From Flavobacteriales bacterium (GTDB lineage Bacteria > Bacteroidota > Bacteroidia > Flavobacteriales_F > PHOS-HE28), in assembly GCA_024640205.1 (NCBI GenBank), contig JAHEFL010000034.1:1-9940 (forward strand): 9,940 bases of DNA, read 5' to 3'. Position numbers and translations under genes: made by a program. The number at the start of each line of letters is the position of its first letter. Position 1 is the stretch's first letter. This document shows, piece by piece, positions 1 to 7,600 of this stretch. A model generated the notes under the pieces. That model made no database searches and was not told where the DNA came from. It worked only from the letters and a program-made list of their open reading frames with translations.

Positions 1-615
1 CAGCGTACTCGGACCGATGACCGTGTTCGTCAACAGCACCATGCGCTTGCCTGCTGCGTTCGAGGCATCCAGGCCCTTGCTGATGGCGCTGTCCGCATCG
101 TCCCAGTTGCTTTCCACGATGCCCTCGGCACCACCTTTGACCGGAGCCTTCAGGCGCTCACTGTCATACAATGAAAGCACCGAGCTATTGATCCGCGCAT
201 TGATGGAGCCTTTGTCCAGACCGGGATTCCGGTTGATGCCGAAGCGCGGGTTTCCCTTGATATGGATGGGACGTCCTTCGCGGGTCTTCACCAGAACACT
301 GGCGAAATCCTGTCCATCGTAGTAGGTGCTCGCGTACCAGTTGGCGACACCAGGCGTGATGTCCTCCGGCTTGTTCACGTAAGGGATGGACTTCACGACC
401 GGTGTTTCGCAGGCAGCCAGTGTGGCCGCACCCAGGGAGAAGCCCAGGAACTTCAGGAAATCACGGCGGCCGGTGGCGGAGCCGGTCAGACCCGTATCGC
501 CCAGGAATTGGTCGATCGTCGGTTCCGCAGGGAACTCATGTTCACGACCCTTGATCGTCTCGGGGTGCTCATGCAGGTCCCCCAGGTCTTTCCAATATCG
601 CTTCGTGCTCGACAT
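1..615 (-). CDS. actB: Alternative complex III subunit ActB, N-terminal part (molybdopterin oxidoreductase-like, variant Tat signal), cut by window edge
   Basis: The minus strand is open from an ATG at 615 to the window edge, giving 205 complete codons; the rest of this usually very long protein lies outside. It opens with a hydrophilic stretch of about 45 residues, then a twin-arginine-like signal (GRRDFLKFLG, residues 49-58) followed by a short hydrophobic run ending in LAAC, with Cys69 a possible lipobox cysteine. The text after it (SIPYVNKPEDITPGVANWYAS, then EGRPIHIKGNPRFGINR) is typical of the ActB/Fe-S molybdopterin oxidoreductase family of Bacteroidota. In the family, ActB carries Fe-S clusters on the periplasmic face and passes electrons from quinol oxidation; its molybdopterin-like domain lacks the cofactor. 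It starts 20 bases after actA stops, so the two are cotranscribed. The late position of the RR motif is normal for this 'TAT-variant' family. The Fe-S cysteines are not in the visible part. Confidence 0.9.
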   Translation of the reverse strand, partial: MSSTKRYWKDLGDLHEHPETIKGREHEFPAEPTIDQFLGDTGLTGSATGRRDFLKFLGFSLGAATLAACETPVVKSIPYVNKPEDITPGVANWYASTYYDGQDFASVLVKTREGRPIHIKGNPRFGINRNPGLDKGSINARINSSVLSLYDSERLKAPVKGGAEGIVESNWDDADSAISKGLDASNAAGKRMVLLTNTVIGPSTL

Positions 616-635
616 GCGGCGCGCGTTGTTCGGTC

Positions 636-1958
636 TTAGTAATGGCACTTGGAGCATTCCCAGCCACCAAGCTCCTTCACGGTGATCTTGCCGTCCTCCA
701 GGTATTGCTTCAGTTCGTTGTGCCCGAGATCGGTCTCCATCAAGCGGGCCTGCACTTCGTCGTAGTATCCATTGCCCGCCATGTTCACCTCCTTCTCATT
801 GTGGCATTGGATGCACCATCCCATGGTGAGCGGTGCCCACTGTTCCGCTACATCCATCTCGGTATCCACAGGTCCGTGGCACTCCTGGCATTCCAGCTTA
901 CCCACGGCCACGTGCTGGGCGTGGTTGAAGTAGGCGTGATCGGGCAGGTTATGCACTTTAACCCAACGGATCGGTTCCTCCTCCCCGGTATACTTCTGGT
1001 TCTCCGCATCCCAGCCCACCGCCTTGTAGATCTTGGCGATCTCCGTGGTGCCGGTCACCTTGCCTGCTTCCACCGCCTTGTGGCAGTTCATGCACACGTT
1101 GGCGCTCGGGATCCCGGCGTGCTTGCTCTTCTCCACACCACTGTGGCAGTATTGGCAATTGATCGCCAGGTTCTCCTGTCCGGCGTGCAGCGTGTGGTTG
1201 AACTGGATGGGTTGCTCCGGCTTGTAGTTCGGAACGCCATCGCCACCGTACACACCGATCACCCAGGCCATATCCCACAACTTCACGATCACCCATACCA
1301 CGAGGAACAGGCTGATGAAGCTTGCGGCCATTTTGTTGTTCCAGGCCCACAGGCGGATGCGCTGGACGAAATTCAGGTCAGGTGCCGGCTCACGGCCTTC
1401 CGCTTCGCGAACGGCGTTGTCCAGGCTTTTCTTCACCCCGCTCAGGGAGATCACCACCACCAGCAACATGAGGCCGATGACCACCAACCAAGGCCAGCTG
1501 CTTCCTGCACCTTCACCCTTCGCAGGCTCCATACCGCTCACCGGAGGTGGGGTAGCGGCAACCGGAGGAGCATAGTTGTCAGCGTAATACAGGATCGCGT
1601 CGATCTCCTCGTCGCTGATCGCATTGGCCGTCATCACGCTCTTGTTCCATTTCTCGAACAGCGCGTTGGCGTAAGGATTACCTGTTTTCAGATAAGCCGA
1701 ACTATTCTTGATCCAGGCATAGATGTCACCCTGCCCATCCCACCGGGCGCGGGCACCCTTGATCGCTGGCCCGGTCATATCCTTGTCCGGCTTGTGGCAT
1801 GCTCCGCAATAGCCCTTGAAGAGCTTCTCACCTGATGAATACAACTCTGCATCAGCCGGTTGCGCGTGGCCAACAGGACCCGAAAGGAGCAACAGGAGTG
1901 CGAGAGAAATGCGAAGGAGCCCGGTCAAACGTTCTGAAATCCTTGCTACAAGCGACAT
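636..1958 (-). CDS. actA: Alternative complex III subunit ActA: multiheme c-type cytochrome with fused N-terminal monoheme domain
   Basis: The protein has 440 residues from the ATG at 1958. I chose this start because it gives a proper signal peptide (MSLVARISER, then a leucine-rich core, possible cleavage after GHA), and because a candidate promoter -7 box lies 42 bases upstream. The open frame extends to an ATG at 2075, but that stretch is proline-rich and lies in the promoter region. Six CxxCH haem motifs are visible: CGACH 51-55, CQYCH 268-272, CMNCH 289-293, CQECH 357-361, CIQCH 382-386 and CSKCH 435-439. The first belongs to a class I monohaem domain (residues about 40-130), with Met109 a candidate axial ligand. 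The other five form the pentahaem domain. Two hydrophobic segments (about 155-173 and 212-235) lie between them, so both haem domains should face the periplasm. In the family, ActA takes electrons from the ActB Fe-S clusters and passes them to a terminal oxidase or soluble cytochrome. It is the first gene of the operon, with actB next. Confidence 0.9.
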   Translation of the reverse strand: MSLVARISERLTGLLRISLALLLLLSGPVGHAQPADAELYSSGEKLFKGYCGACHKPDKDMTGPAIKGARARWDGQGDIYAWIKNSSAYLKTGNPYANALFEKWNKSVMTANAISDEEIDAILYYADNYAPPVAATPPPVSGMEPAKGEGAGSSWPWLVVIGLMLLVVVISLSGVKKSLDNAVREAEGREPAPDLNFVQRIRLWAWNNKMAASFISLFLVVWVIVKLWDMAWVIGVYGGDGVPNYKPEQPIQFNHTLHAGQENLAINCQYCHSGVEKSKHAGIPSANVCMNCHKAVEAGKVTGTTEIAKIYKAVGWDAENQKYTGEEEPIRWVKVHNLPDHAYFNHAQHVAVGKLECQECHGPVDTEMDVAEQWAPLTMGWCIQCHNEKEVNMAGNGYYDEVQARLMETDLGHNELKQYLEDGKITVKELGGWECSKCHY

Positions 1959-1999
1959 TCCGGACGATTTAGAGGGACCAGGTACCCGTGGTCCGGGCG

Positions 2000-2028
2000 C
2001 AAAAATAAACGGCTCAGCGAACCGGGAA
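2000..2028 (-). promoter_or_regulatory. Candidate promoter of the act operon (Bacteroidota type)
   Basis: On the minus strand TATTTTTG (2007-2000) matches the Bacteroidota -7 consensus TAnnTTTG exactly. A TTC at 2028-2026, one base off the -33 TTG, lies 18 bases upstream, a normal spacer. Transcription would begin near 1994, leaving a leader of about 35 bases before the actA ATG at 1958. This supports the shorter actA start. The -33 match is imperfect and the call rests on pattern alone. Confidence 0.5.
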
Positions 2029-2064
2029 GGCCATCGGGGGGTGTATGCCACGTGCTTGTCACTA

Positions 2065-2081
2065 TTTAGAGTCATTCTAAA
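2065..2081. promoter_or_regulatory. Perfect inverted repeat between actA and the SPOR gene, candidate operator
   Basis: TTTAGA and TCTAAA arms of 6 bases flank a 5-base spacer (GTCAT), making a 17-base dyad. It lies about 70-85 bases upstream of the candidate start sites of both divergent genes, an activator-like place for either. The A/T-flanked AGA-N5-TCT layout is that of a homodimeric regulator site; DtxR/MntR-family sites have a similar look, but that link is a guess. The arms are too short and AT-rich for a good terminator. Confidence 0.35.
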
Positions 2082-2137
2082 CTAAGTGCGGAGCCGCGCT
2101 TCGCTGGAACACCCACCCCCGTGCCGTACGTCCGGCA

Positions 2138-2145
2138 TACTTTTG
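2138..2145 (+). promoter_or_regulatory. Candidate -7 box of the SPOR-domain gene
   Basis: TACTTTTG matches TAnnTTTG exactly and ends 14 bases before the ATG at 2160. No TTG is found at the usual 17-23 base distance upstream, so this is half a promoter. If real, the leader would be under 10 bases, and the GTG at 2121 would lie upstream of the transcript, favouring the ATG start. Confidence 0.35.
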
Positions 2146-2159
2146 GCCTCGGCCCGACG

Positions 2160-2633
2160 ATGCGATCAACCCTCCTTACAGCGTTCCTTCTGCTTGTCGC
2201 TTCTGCTTTTTCGCAGACGGACAGCATACCTGCAACGCGCACCTTCCAGCGACATGGGGACGTGATGAAACCCGTTCCAGCGGATAGCCCGGAAGTAGCT
2301 GTAGTTCCGCCCGGCGACGTGAAGTTGATCGTGGACCCGCGCGTGGAGACGATGATGAAGGACTATACCTCGCGCAAGCATGTGCAGCGCGGATACCGGG
2401 TGCAGATCTTCCTGGGCGACCGCAAGACGGCGGAGGACACCAAGCGCACGTTTCTACAGAAATACCCGGATGTACCGGCCTACCTCAGTTGGTTGGCACC
2501 CAACTTCCGGCTGCGCGTGGGCGATCTGCGCACGCGCTTGGAAGCGGAGAAACTAATGGCCGAATTGAAGCCACTGTTCCCCGGCAGCTACATCGTGCCG
2601 GATGCGATCGAAATGCCTCGGATCGAGAATTAG
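2160..2633 (+). CDS. Small exported SPOR-domain protein
   Basis: The product has 157 residues from the ATG at 2160. That start puts a signal peptide at the N terminus (MRSTLLTAFLLLVASAFSQ, cleavage likely after AFS). The frame stays open back to a GTG at 2121, but the 13 extra residues would bury the signal and overlap the candidate -7 box. After a proline-rich linker (about 30-60), residues 78-147 form a SPOR domain: GYRVQIFLGDRKTAEDTKR, a middle ending in NFRLRVGDLRTRLEAEK, and FPGSYIVPD. SPOR domains bind denuded glycan strands of septal peptidoglycan, so the mature protein probably acts in the periplasm or at the inner face of the outer membrane. No other domain is visible, so its precise job is unknown. 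It is a single-gene unit, divergent from actA and convergent with infB. Confidence 0.85.
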   Translation: MRSTLLTAFLLLVASAFSQTDSIPATRTFQRHGDVMKPVPADSPEVAVVPPGDVKLIVDPRVETMMKDYTSRKHVQRGYRVQIFLGDRKTAEDTKRTFLQKYPDVPAYLSWLAPNFRLRVGDLRTRLEAEKLMAELKPLFPGSYIVPDAIEMPRIEN

Positions 2634-2652
2634 GGATCAGGAATCCCTAATT
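2628..2652. terminator. Symmetric hairpin between the convergent SPOR and infB genes, possible bidirectional terminator
   Basis: AATTAGGGAT (2628-2637) and ATCCCTAATT (2643-2652) form a perfect 10-base-pair stem with a 5-base loop. The hairpin contains the TAG stop of the SPOR gene and begins 8 bases beyond the infB stop. It is AT-rich apart from three G-C pairs, and no T-tract follows on either strand, so it is not a textbook intrinsic terminator. It may limit read-through or protect 3' ends. Confidence 0.5.
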
Positions 2653-2660
2653 GCTGAAAC

Positions 2661-5333
2661 TTACCCTTCCAGCGTTCGCTTCACTTCTTCCACGATGAAG
2701 GCTTCGACGTTATCGCCGACCTTGATGTCGTTGAAGTTCTTGATGCTGAGGCCGCACTCGTAGCCGTGGGTGACCTCCTTCACCTCGTCCTTGAAACGCT
2801 TCAGGGTATCGAGGTCGCCGGTGTAGATGACGATGCCATCGCGGATCAGGCGCACCTTGTTCTTCCGCTCGATCTTGCCGTCCAGCACGTAGCATCCCGC
2901 CACGGTACCGACCTTGCTGATCCGGAAGGTTTCGCGCACCTCGGCCGTACCGGTGATCTTCTCCACCTCCTTGGGTGCAAGCAGCCCTTCCATGGCCTGC
3001 TTGATCTCTTCGATGGCGTTGTAGATGATCGAATACAGGCGGATGTCGATCTCCTCGGTCTCGGCCAATTTGCGCGCACCGGTGGTGGGGCGCACCTGGA
3101 AGCCGACGATGATCGCGTTGGACGCACTGGCGAGCAGCACATCGCTTTCGCCGATCGGTCCCACGGCCTTGTGGATGACGTTCACCTTGATCCGTTCCGT
3201 GCTGAGCTTCAACAAGGAGTCCGTCAAGGCTTCCACGGAACCGTCCACATCACCTTTCACGATGATGTTCAATTCCTTGAAATCACCGATGGCCAAGCGA
3301 CGTCCGATCTCGTCCAGCGTGATGTGCTTATGCGTACGGATGCCCTGCTCACGCTGTAATTGGTGACGGCGGGTAGCGATCTGGCGTGCGTCGCGTTCGT
3401 CCTCGAACACCTGGAATTGGTCACCGGCGTTCGGTGCACCATCCAGGCCCAGGATGGATACCGGTGTGCTTGGTCCGGCTTCGTTAACACCCTGACCACG
3501 TTCGTTGAACATGTTCCGCACCCGGCCACTGTACTGTCCGGCCAGGATCACATCCCCTTTGCGGAGCGTTCCCGAGTCCACCAGCAGGGTGGTCACATAA
3601 CCACGACCCTGTTCCAGGGTGCTTTCGATCACCACACCGTTGGCCCGTTTGCCGGGATCGGCGTTCAGGTCCAGCAACTCGGCCTCCAACAGCACTTTCT
3701 CCAACAGCTGATCGATACCGGTCCCCTTCTTTGCGCTGATCTCCTGGCTCTGGAATTTACCACCCCAGTCCTCCACGAGGATGTTCATCTGGGAGAGTTC
3801 CTCGCGGATCTTGTCCACGTTGGCGCCCTCCTTGTCGATCTTGTTGAACGCGAAGACCATCGGTACCCCGGCAGCCTGTGCGTGGTTGATCGCTTCCCGC
3901 GTCTGCGGCATCACGCTGTCATCCGCGGCGACGACGATGATGGCGATGTCCGTGACCTGTGCCCCGCGGGCACGCATGGCGGTGAAGGCTTCGTGACCGG
4001 GTGTATCCAGGAAGGTGATCTTCTTCTCGCTATCCAGTGTTACGCTGTACGCACCGATGTGCTGCGTGATGCCACCGGCCTCACCGGCAATGACGTTGGC
4101 CTTGCGGATATGGTCCAGCAAGGAGGTCTTACCATGATCGACGTGACCCATCACCGTAACGATCGGTGGGCGGGGGATCACGCGGTCCGGATCATCCTCC
4201 TCCTCCTGGATCGTCTCCTGCACCTCGGTACCGACGAACTCCACTTTGAAGCCGTATTCCTCGGCGATCACCGAGAGGGTCTCCGCATCCAGGCGTTGGT
4301 TGATGCTCACCATCATGCCCAGACTGAAGCAGGCCTTGATGATGTCCGTGACGGGAACACCCATCATGGAGGCCAATTCGTTGGCTGTTACGAATTCGGT
4401 GACCTTCAGGGTCTTGCCCGCCAATTCGCGTGCTGCCTGCTCCTCCTCCTGGCGCTGGTAACGCTGGTCCCGCTTGTCCCGGCGGATCCGGGAACCCTTG
4501 CTCTTCCCTCCCCCGGTGAGACGCGCGAGCGTTTCGCTCACTTTCCGCTTCACAGCATTCTCATCGAGTTCGCCAGGGCGTCCGCTGCCGGTGGAGCGCT
4601 GCTCCTGCTGCACAGCCCGGTCGATGTTGACCGGTCCGGGTTTCACGATACGCTTGCGGCGTCCCTTGCGGTCATCGGAACTGCGCTCGGCCGGTTTGCG
4701 CACGCGCTCCGCAGGCAGCTCGATCTTGCCAAGGGTCTTCAGCCCGGCCAGTTTCTGGACGTTCACGCGGATCGTTTCGGTCTCCTCCGCACTATCCGCA
4801 GCGGGTGGCTTGGCTTCCTCCTTGGAGGTCGGTGCAGCTGGGGGATCCGCTTCCACCGGTGGCTTTTCAGCATCCTTGGCCGCCTTGGGCTTGGGCTCCA
4901 GGTCGATCTTCTTCACCACCTTCACCGCAGGCTTGTCCACCTTGGCCTTGATGGTCTTCTTTTCTTCCTCGGCAGGTGGCGGTTCCGGTGCGGGCGGGAT
5001 GACCGTTGCACCGCTCTCAGGGATGTTATGGATCAGCACCTCGTCGCCGTCATCCTTGGGCTTCACCTCGGCGATGTTCGGGCTGCCGGTGAGCGTGATG
5101 GTCTCACGCTCCTGGCGCTGCTCCACCACCTTCCGGCTCTTCTGCTTGATCTCCTTGTCCTTGCCGAACTCGTCCTGCAACAGATCGTAGAGATCGGCGG
5201 GGATCTTCGTGTTGGGGTTGGTCTCGATCTTGTGCCCCTTCGTCTCCAGGAACTCAGCCACGGTTCCAACGGCCAGGTTGAATTCCCGCGCCACCTTGCT
5301 CAGTCGTATGCCCTTATCCGTCGTTTCGCTCAT
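2661..5333 (-). CDS. infB: Translation initiation factor IF-2
   Basis: The product has 890 residues from the ATG at 5333, which starts with the usual IF2 N-terminal helical domain ([20 protein letters not shown]). The frame extends to 5495, but that would overlap nusA and adds unrelated residues. Order: N-terminal helix bundle (1-55); a long charged, proline- and lysine-rich linker (about 95-300); second IF2_N domain (about 306-357); GTPase domain with G1 GHVDHGKT (396-403), G3 DTPGH (443-447, with the catalytic-type His447), G4 NKID (497-500) and G5 SAK (533-535); then beta-barrel domains II, III (about 685-790) and IV to the end. All key GTPase residues are present. IF-2 is the GTPase that places initiator fMet-tRNA on the 30S subunit and promotes 50S joining. 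It is third in rimP-nusA-infB, 41 bases after nusA. The size is within the usual range for Bacteroidota IF-2. Confidence 0.98.
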   Translation of the reverse strand: MSETTDKGIRLSKVAREFNLAVGTVAEFLETKGHKIETNPNTKIPADLYDLLQDEFGKDKEIKQKSRKVVEQRQERETITLTGSPNIAEVKPKDDGDEVLIHNIPESGATVIPPAPEPPPAEEEKKTIKAKVDKPAVKVVKKIDLEPKPKAAKDAEKPPVEADPPAAPTSKEEAKPPAADSAEETETIRVNVQKLAGLKTLGKIELPAERVRKPAERSSDDRKGRRKRIVKPGPVNIDRAVQQEQRSTGSGRPGELDENAVKRKVSETLARLTGGGKSKGSRIRRDKRDQRYQRQEEEQAARELAGKTLKVTEFVTANELASMMGVPVTDIIKACFSLGMMVSINQRLDAETLSVIAEEYGFKVEFVGTEVQETIQEEEDDPDRVIPRPPIVTVMGHVDHGKTSLLDHIRKANVIAGEAGGITQHIGAYSVTLDSEKKITFLDTPGHEAFTAMRARGAQVTDIAIIVVAADDSVMPQTREAINHAQAAGVPMVFAFNKIDKEGANVDKIREELSQMNILVEDWGGKFQSQEISAKKGTGIDQLLEKVLLEAELLDLNADPGKRANGVVIESTLEQGRGYVTTLLVDSGTLRKGDVILAGQYSGRVRNMFNERGQGVNEAGPSTPVSILGLDGAPNAGDQFQVFEDERDARQIATRRHQLQREQGIRTHKHITLDEIGRRLAIGDFKELNIIVKGDVDGSVEALTDSLLKLSTERIKVNVIHKAVGPIGESDVLLASASNAIIVGFQVRPTTGARKLAETEEIDIRLYSIIYNAIEEIKQAMEGLLAPKEVEKITGTAEVRETFRISKVGTVAGCYVLDGKIERKNKVRLIRDGIVIYTGDLDTLKRFKDEVKEVTHGYECGLSIKNFNDIKVGDNVEAFIVEEVKRTLEG

Positions 5334-5374
5334 GCGGTGGATCGTTCGATGTTCACTGTTCCCCTTGGACCTTC

Positions 5375-6613
5375 CTATGCCTCCAATTCCTCGCGCAGGA
5401 TGCGCAGTACTTCCTTGATGGTTTCCTCCTCGAGGTCGGTCCGCTTGGCCAGATCCTCTGCAGGAATATCGATCACCGAGCGGGCCGTGTCGCATCCGAT
5501 GCCCTTCAGCACGTCGATGATCCAGCCGTCGATCTCGTCGCCGAACTCGTCCAGGCTCACGTCATCCGTTACTTCGTCCGTCTCGCGGTACACATCGATA
5601 TCGAAGCCCGTGAGCTTGCCGGCCAGCTTGATGTTGTGGCCGCCCTTGCCGATGGCCAGTGCCACCTGATCGGGCTTCATGTACACCTCGGCGCGCTTGT
5701 GCTCCTGGTCCAACTTGATGTCGCCGACCCGTGCCGGGCTCAGCGCGCGCTGGATGAGCAACTCCTCGTTGCTGGTCCAGTTGATGACGTCGATGTTCTC
5801 ATTGCGCAGTTCCCGTACGATGCCGTGGATGCGGCTTCCCTTCATGCCCACACAGGCTCCCACCGGGTCGATGCGGTCATCGTAGCTCTCCACGGCGACC
5901 TTGGCACGCTCGCCGGGTTCACGCACGATGCGCTTGATGGTGATGAGGCCATCGGCCACCTCCGGTACTTCCTGCTCGAACATCTTCGCCAGGAATTCAG
6001 GCGCGGTGCGGCTCAGGATGACGACGGGCGTATTGTTCCGCAACTCCACTTTCCACACCACCGCGCGTACACTATCGCCCTTCTTGAAGAAGTCCGTCTT
6101 GATCTGCTGGTCCTTGGGCATGATGAGCTCGTTGCCCTCATCGTCCAGGATAAGCGTTTCGCGTTTCCATATCTGGTACACCTCGCCGGTGATGATCTCG
6201 CCCACCCGCTCCTTGTACTTGTTGTACAGGTGGTCCTTCTCCAGTTCCATGATGCGGCTCTGGAGGTTCTGCTTCAGCGAAAGGATGTTGCGGCGCCCGA
6301 AGTCCGCGATCTTTAGTTCCTGGCTTACCTCCTCACCCACTTCGAAGTCGGGTTCGATCTTCTTGGCCTCAGCCAGTTCGATCTCCAGGTTGTCGTCCTC
6401 GCTCATGCCATCCTCCACGATGATCCGGTTCAGCCAGATCTCCAGGTCACCCTTGTCCGGGTTGATGATGATGTCCACGTTCGCCTCTTCCCCGAAGCGG
6501 CGCTTCACGACACCCCGGAAGACATCCTCCAGGATGCCCATCATGGTGACGCGGTCGATGTTCTTGATGTCCTTGAATTCGCCGAAGGACTCGATGAGGT
6601 TCACAGTGCTCAT
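5375..6613 (-). CDS. nusA: Transcription termination/antitermination factor NusA
   Basis: The product has 412 residues from the ATG at 6613. An N-terminal RNA-polymerase-binding domain (about 1-130) opens with [20 protein letters not shown]. An S1 RNA-binding domain follows (about 136-203), then KH1 with [14 protein letters not shown] (249-262) and KH2 with [12 protein letters not shown] (320-331). The C-terminal 60 residues are acidic, with a helix-hairpin-helix-like segment (about 352-412), in place of the two acidic repeats of E. coli NusA. NusA binds RNA polymerase, strengthens pausing and intrinsic termination, and takes part in antitermination. The gene starts 7 bases after the rimP stop, so the two are probably coupled. 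NusA could act on the terminator in its own operon's leader at 7111-7135; autoregulation of this operon by NusA is known in E. coli, and is only inferred here. Confidence 0.98.
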   Translation of the reverse strand: MSTVNLIESFGEFKDIKNIDRVTMMGILEDVFRGVVKRRFGEEANVDIIINPDKGDLEIWLNRIIVEDGMSEDDNLEIELAEAKKIEPDFEVGEEVSQELKIADFGRRNILSLKQNLQSRIMELEKDHLYNKYKERVGEIITGEVYQIWKRETLILDDEGNELIMPKDQQIKTDFFKKGDSVRAVVWKVELRNNTPVVILSRTAPEFLAKMFEQEVPEVADGLITIKRIVREPGERAKVAVESYDDRIDPVGACVGMKGSRIHGIVRELRNENIDVINWTSNEELLIQRALSPARVGDIKLDQEHKRAEVYMKPDQVALAIGKGGHNIKLAGKLTGFDIDVYRETDEVTDDVSLDEFGDEIDGWIIDVLKGIGCDTARSVIDIPAEDLAKRTDLEEETIKEVLRILREELEA

Positions 6614-6620
6614 GGCACGA

Positions 6621-7085
6621 TCAATTGAACTTGTAGGTTGCTTGTGTGGACTTGATCTCGGTGAGGGGGAAGGTGGTGACCTCCTCCTCCATTTTGGGCA
6701 GACGCCCCTTCACCTTGCTGGGGTGCTGAATGCGGATGCCCATGCTCGTATCGTTCAGTTCGGCGAGTTCGCCGCGAAGGGTCCTGCCATCGGTGAACTT
6801 GAGTTCCACGATGCGGCCCATGTGCTTATGGTATTGGCGCAGGACCTTGAAGGGGCGGCCCATGCCGGGGCTGCTGAACTGCATCTCGCAGTCGTCCGCA
6901 GCATCACCGAGGTCCTCACGCACGGCGCGATTGAGCCGGGCCAGCTCATCCAGGGTGATGGCCTTGTCGTTATCCACCTCCACGTTCACCTTGCCGCCGG
7001 GGCGTACCTCCACATCCACCAGGAAGTGCGGTGTGCCCTCCAAGTGCCGTTCGATAACGCTGCGCAGCTGCTCCACAGTGATCAT
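6621..7085 (-). CDS. rimP: Ribosome maturation factor RimP
   Basis: The product has 154 residues from the ATG at 7085 (MITVEQLRSVIERHL), close to the family's usual length. The frame stays open up to 7433, but that would run back through the leader and antisense to nothing conserved, so the ATG is preferred. An N-terminal alpha/beta domain (about 8-80) includes the family motif region DDCEMQFSSPGMGRPFK, equivalent to the conserved 'EVSSPG..RPL' loop. An Sm-like C-terminal domain (about 85-150) follows, with GRIVELKFTDGRTLRGEL. RimP binds the 30S subunit and helps late assembly of its 3' domain. The gene is first in the operon. The bases before the ATG are A-rich (GGAAAATG), as often seen in Bacteroidota. 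Confidence 0.96.
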   Translation of the reverse strand: MITVEQLRSVIERHLEGTPHFLVDVEVRPGGKVNVEVDNDKAITLDELARLNRAVREDLGDAADDCEMQFSSPGMGRPFKVLRQYHKHMGRIVELKFTDGRTLRGELAELNDTSMGIRIQHPSKVKGRLPKMEEEVTTFPLTEIKSTQATYKFN

Positions 7086-7150
7086 TTTCCCTTGCCCGAT
7101 CGCGGGTAACAAAAAAGAGGGGCGGTCCCCTCTTTCACATCTTCCGCCAT
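7082..7150 (-). CDS. Possible 22-codon leader ORF spanning the rimP leader terminator
   Basis: An ATG at 7150, a few bases after the inferred transcription start, opens a 22-codon frame (MAEDVKEGTAPLFCYPRSGK, then two residues). It reads straight through the terminator hairpin at 7111-7135. Its TGA overlaps the rimP ATG as ATGA, the arrangement typical of translational coupling. It is in a different frame from rimP. A ribosome on it would melt the hairpin, so its translation could control read-through into rimP-nusA-infB. It may equally be chance: 22 open codons are not rare, there is no ribosome-binding site, and no homologue is known to me. Confidence 0.25.
   Translation of the reverse strand: MAEDVKEGTAPLFCYPRSGKGK
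7111..7135 (-). terminator. Intrinsic terminator inside the rimP-nusA-infB leader, candidate attenuator
   Basis: On the minus strand a perfect 9-base-pair stem (AAAGAGGGG with CCCCTCTTT) closes an ACCG tetraloop and runs into six Ts, a textbook intrinsic terminator. It lies downstream of the operon's candidate promoter (7161-7189) and 26 bases before the rimP ATG, so it should cut most transcripts short unless read through. It would also stop transcripts arriving from the upstream helix-turn-helix gene, so it could be simply that gene's terminator. A small CCCG/CGGG hairpin (7095-7106) follows it near the rimP start. Confidence 0.8.
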
Positions 7151-7160
7151 CTTTCAGGTG

Positions 7161-7189
7161 CAAAAGTAGGGTTTTACTTGGAATGGCAA
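7161..7189 (-). promoter_or_regulatory. Promoter of the rimP-nusA-infB operon (Bacteroidota type)
   Basis: On the minus strand TTG (7189-7187) and TACTTTTG (7168-7161) match the -33 and -7 elements, separated by an 18-base spacer. Both elements are exact matches to the consensus. Transcription should begin near 7155, giving a leader of about 70 bases that contains the terminator at 7111-7135. The promoter sits between the helix-turn-helix gene and rimP, so the operon has its own start. Confidence 0.7.
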
Positions 7190-7216
7190 TGTGCAGCGGA
7201 CGGGATGAACGCGCCA

Positions 7217-7236
7217 CCGATCCTGTGCAGGACCGG
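7217..7236. repeat. Short hairpin just beyond the helix-turn-helix gene
   Basis: CCG-A-TCCTG (7217-7225) and CAGGA-C-CGG (7228-7236) pair with a single mismatch around a 2-base centre. It begins 8 bases past the stop at 7244. It lacks a T-tract, so it is at best a weak terminator; the stronger hairpin at 7111-7135 could serve instead. Confidence 0.3.
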
Positions 7237-7243
7237 AACGGTA

Positions 7244-7600
7244 CTACGACGAGGAGCCGCCGCGCCGGCGGGTCTCCTTGAGCAGGGCCTCGGTCTCTGA
7301 GAGGGAAAGCTTGGTGAGGATGGCATGGATGTCCTCCGGGACGGCCTCCTTGGTGAGGAATGCGAGGTGGTCCGGTGCGTCCTTGAGCTGGTCCTTCGGG
7401 GGCCGATAATCGAGCAGGTCGTTCGGGACACACAGGAAGATGCGGCAGAGCTTATCCATGTGGCGCAGGTCGATGCGCTGCATGTTGCCCGCGACAAGCT
7501 TCTTCGCGGTGTGGTACGAAAAGCCATGCTTGACGAGGAATGTGACAGGATGCTGCACACCCTTGAGGCGGGCGATGCGGGGGATGTTAAGGACGATCAT
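7244..7600 (-). CDS. Small Cro/C1-type helix-turn-helix transcriptional regulator
   Basis: The product has 118 residues from the ATG at 7600; the open frame reaches 7687 but the extra residues are not typical. Residues 4-65 form a Cro/C1-type (XRE, HTH_26-like) DNA-binding domain: LNIPRIARLKG, TFLVKHGFSYHTAKKLVAG as the helix-turn-helix core, then RIDLRHMDKLCRIFLCVPNDLL. This matches a widespread Bacteroidota family of one-domain regulators. After PPKDQLKDAPDHLAFLTKE (about 67-85) the tail is helical and ends in a basic, serine-rich stretch (RRRGGSSS). No ligand or dimerisation domain is visible. It reads toward rimP but has its own intergenic region upstream. The nearby AT-rich block at 7690-7920 could hold its operator; its target is unknown. 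Confidence 0.8.
   Translation of the reverse strand: MIVLNIPRIARLKGVQHPVTFLVKHGFSYHTAKKLVAGNMQRIDLRHMDKLCRIFLCVPNDLLDYRPPKDQLKDAPDHLAFLTKEAVPEDIHAILTKLSLSETEALLKETRRRGGSSS

Noticed and set aside
642..1835. 397-codon plus-strand frame opposite actA
   Set aside because: Antisense shadow of a haem protein gene with six CxxCH motifs; its product is histidine- and leucine-rich and unlike any family.
1959..2075. Upstream extension of actA
   Set aside because: Its ATG lies inside the dyad at 2065-2081 and it would contain the candidate promoter; the signal peptide starts at the ATG at 1958.
5334..5495. Upstream extension of infB
   Set aside because: It would overlap nusA by about 120 bases, and the added residues are not IF-2-like; the ATG at 5333 begins the known N-terminal domain.
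3360..5669. Very long plus-strand open frame (769 codons) opposite infB and the end of nusA
   Set aside because: It is antisense to a clear IF-2 gene; such frames arise from GC-rich codon bias. The translation is rich in H, L, G and R with no domain, and it crosses the nusA-infB gap.
5901..7109. 402-codon plus-strand frame opposite nusA and rimP
   Set aside because: Crosses two well-supported minus-strand genes and their junction; composition is that of an antisense frame.
7086..7433. Upstream extension of rimP
   Set aside because: The extra 116 residues overlap the helix-turn-helix gene, promoter and terminator, and RimP homologues start near the ATG at 7085.
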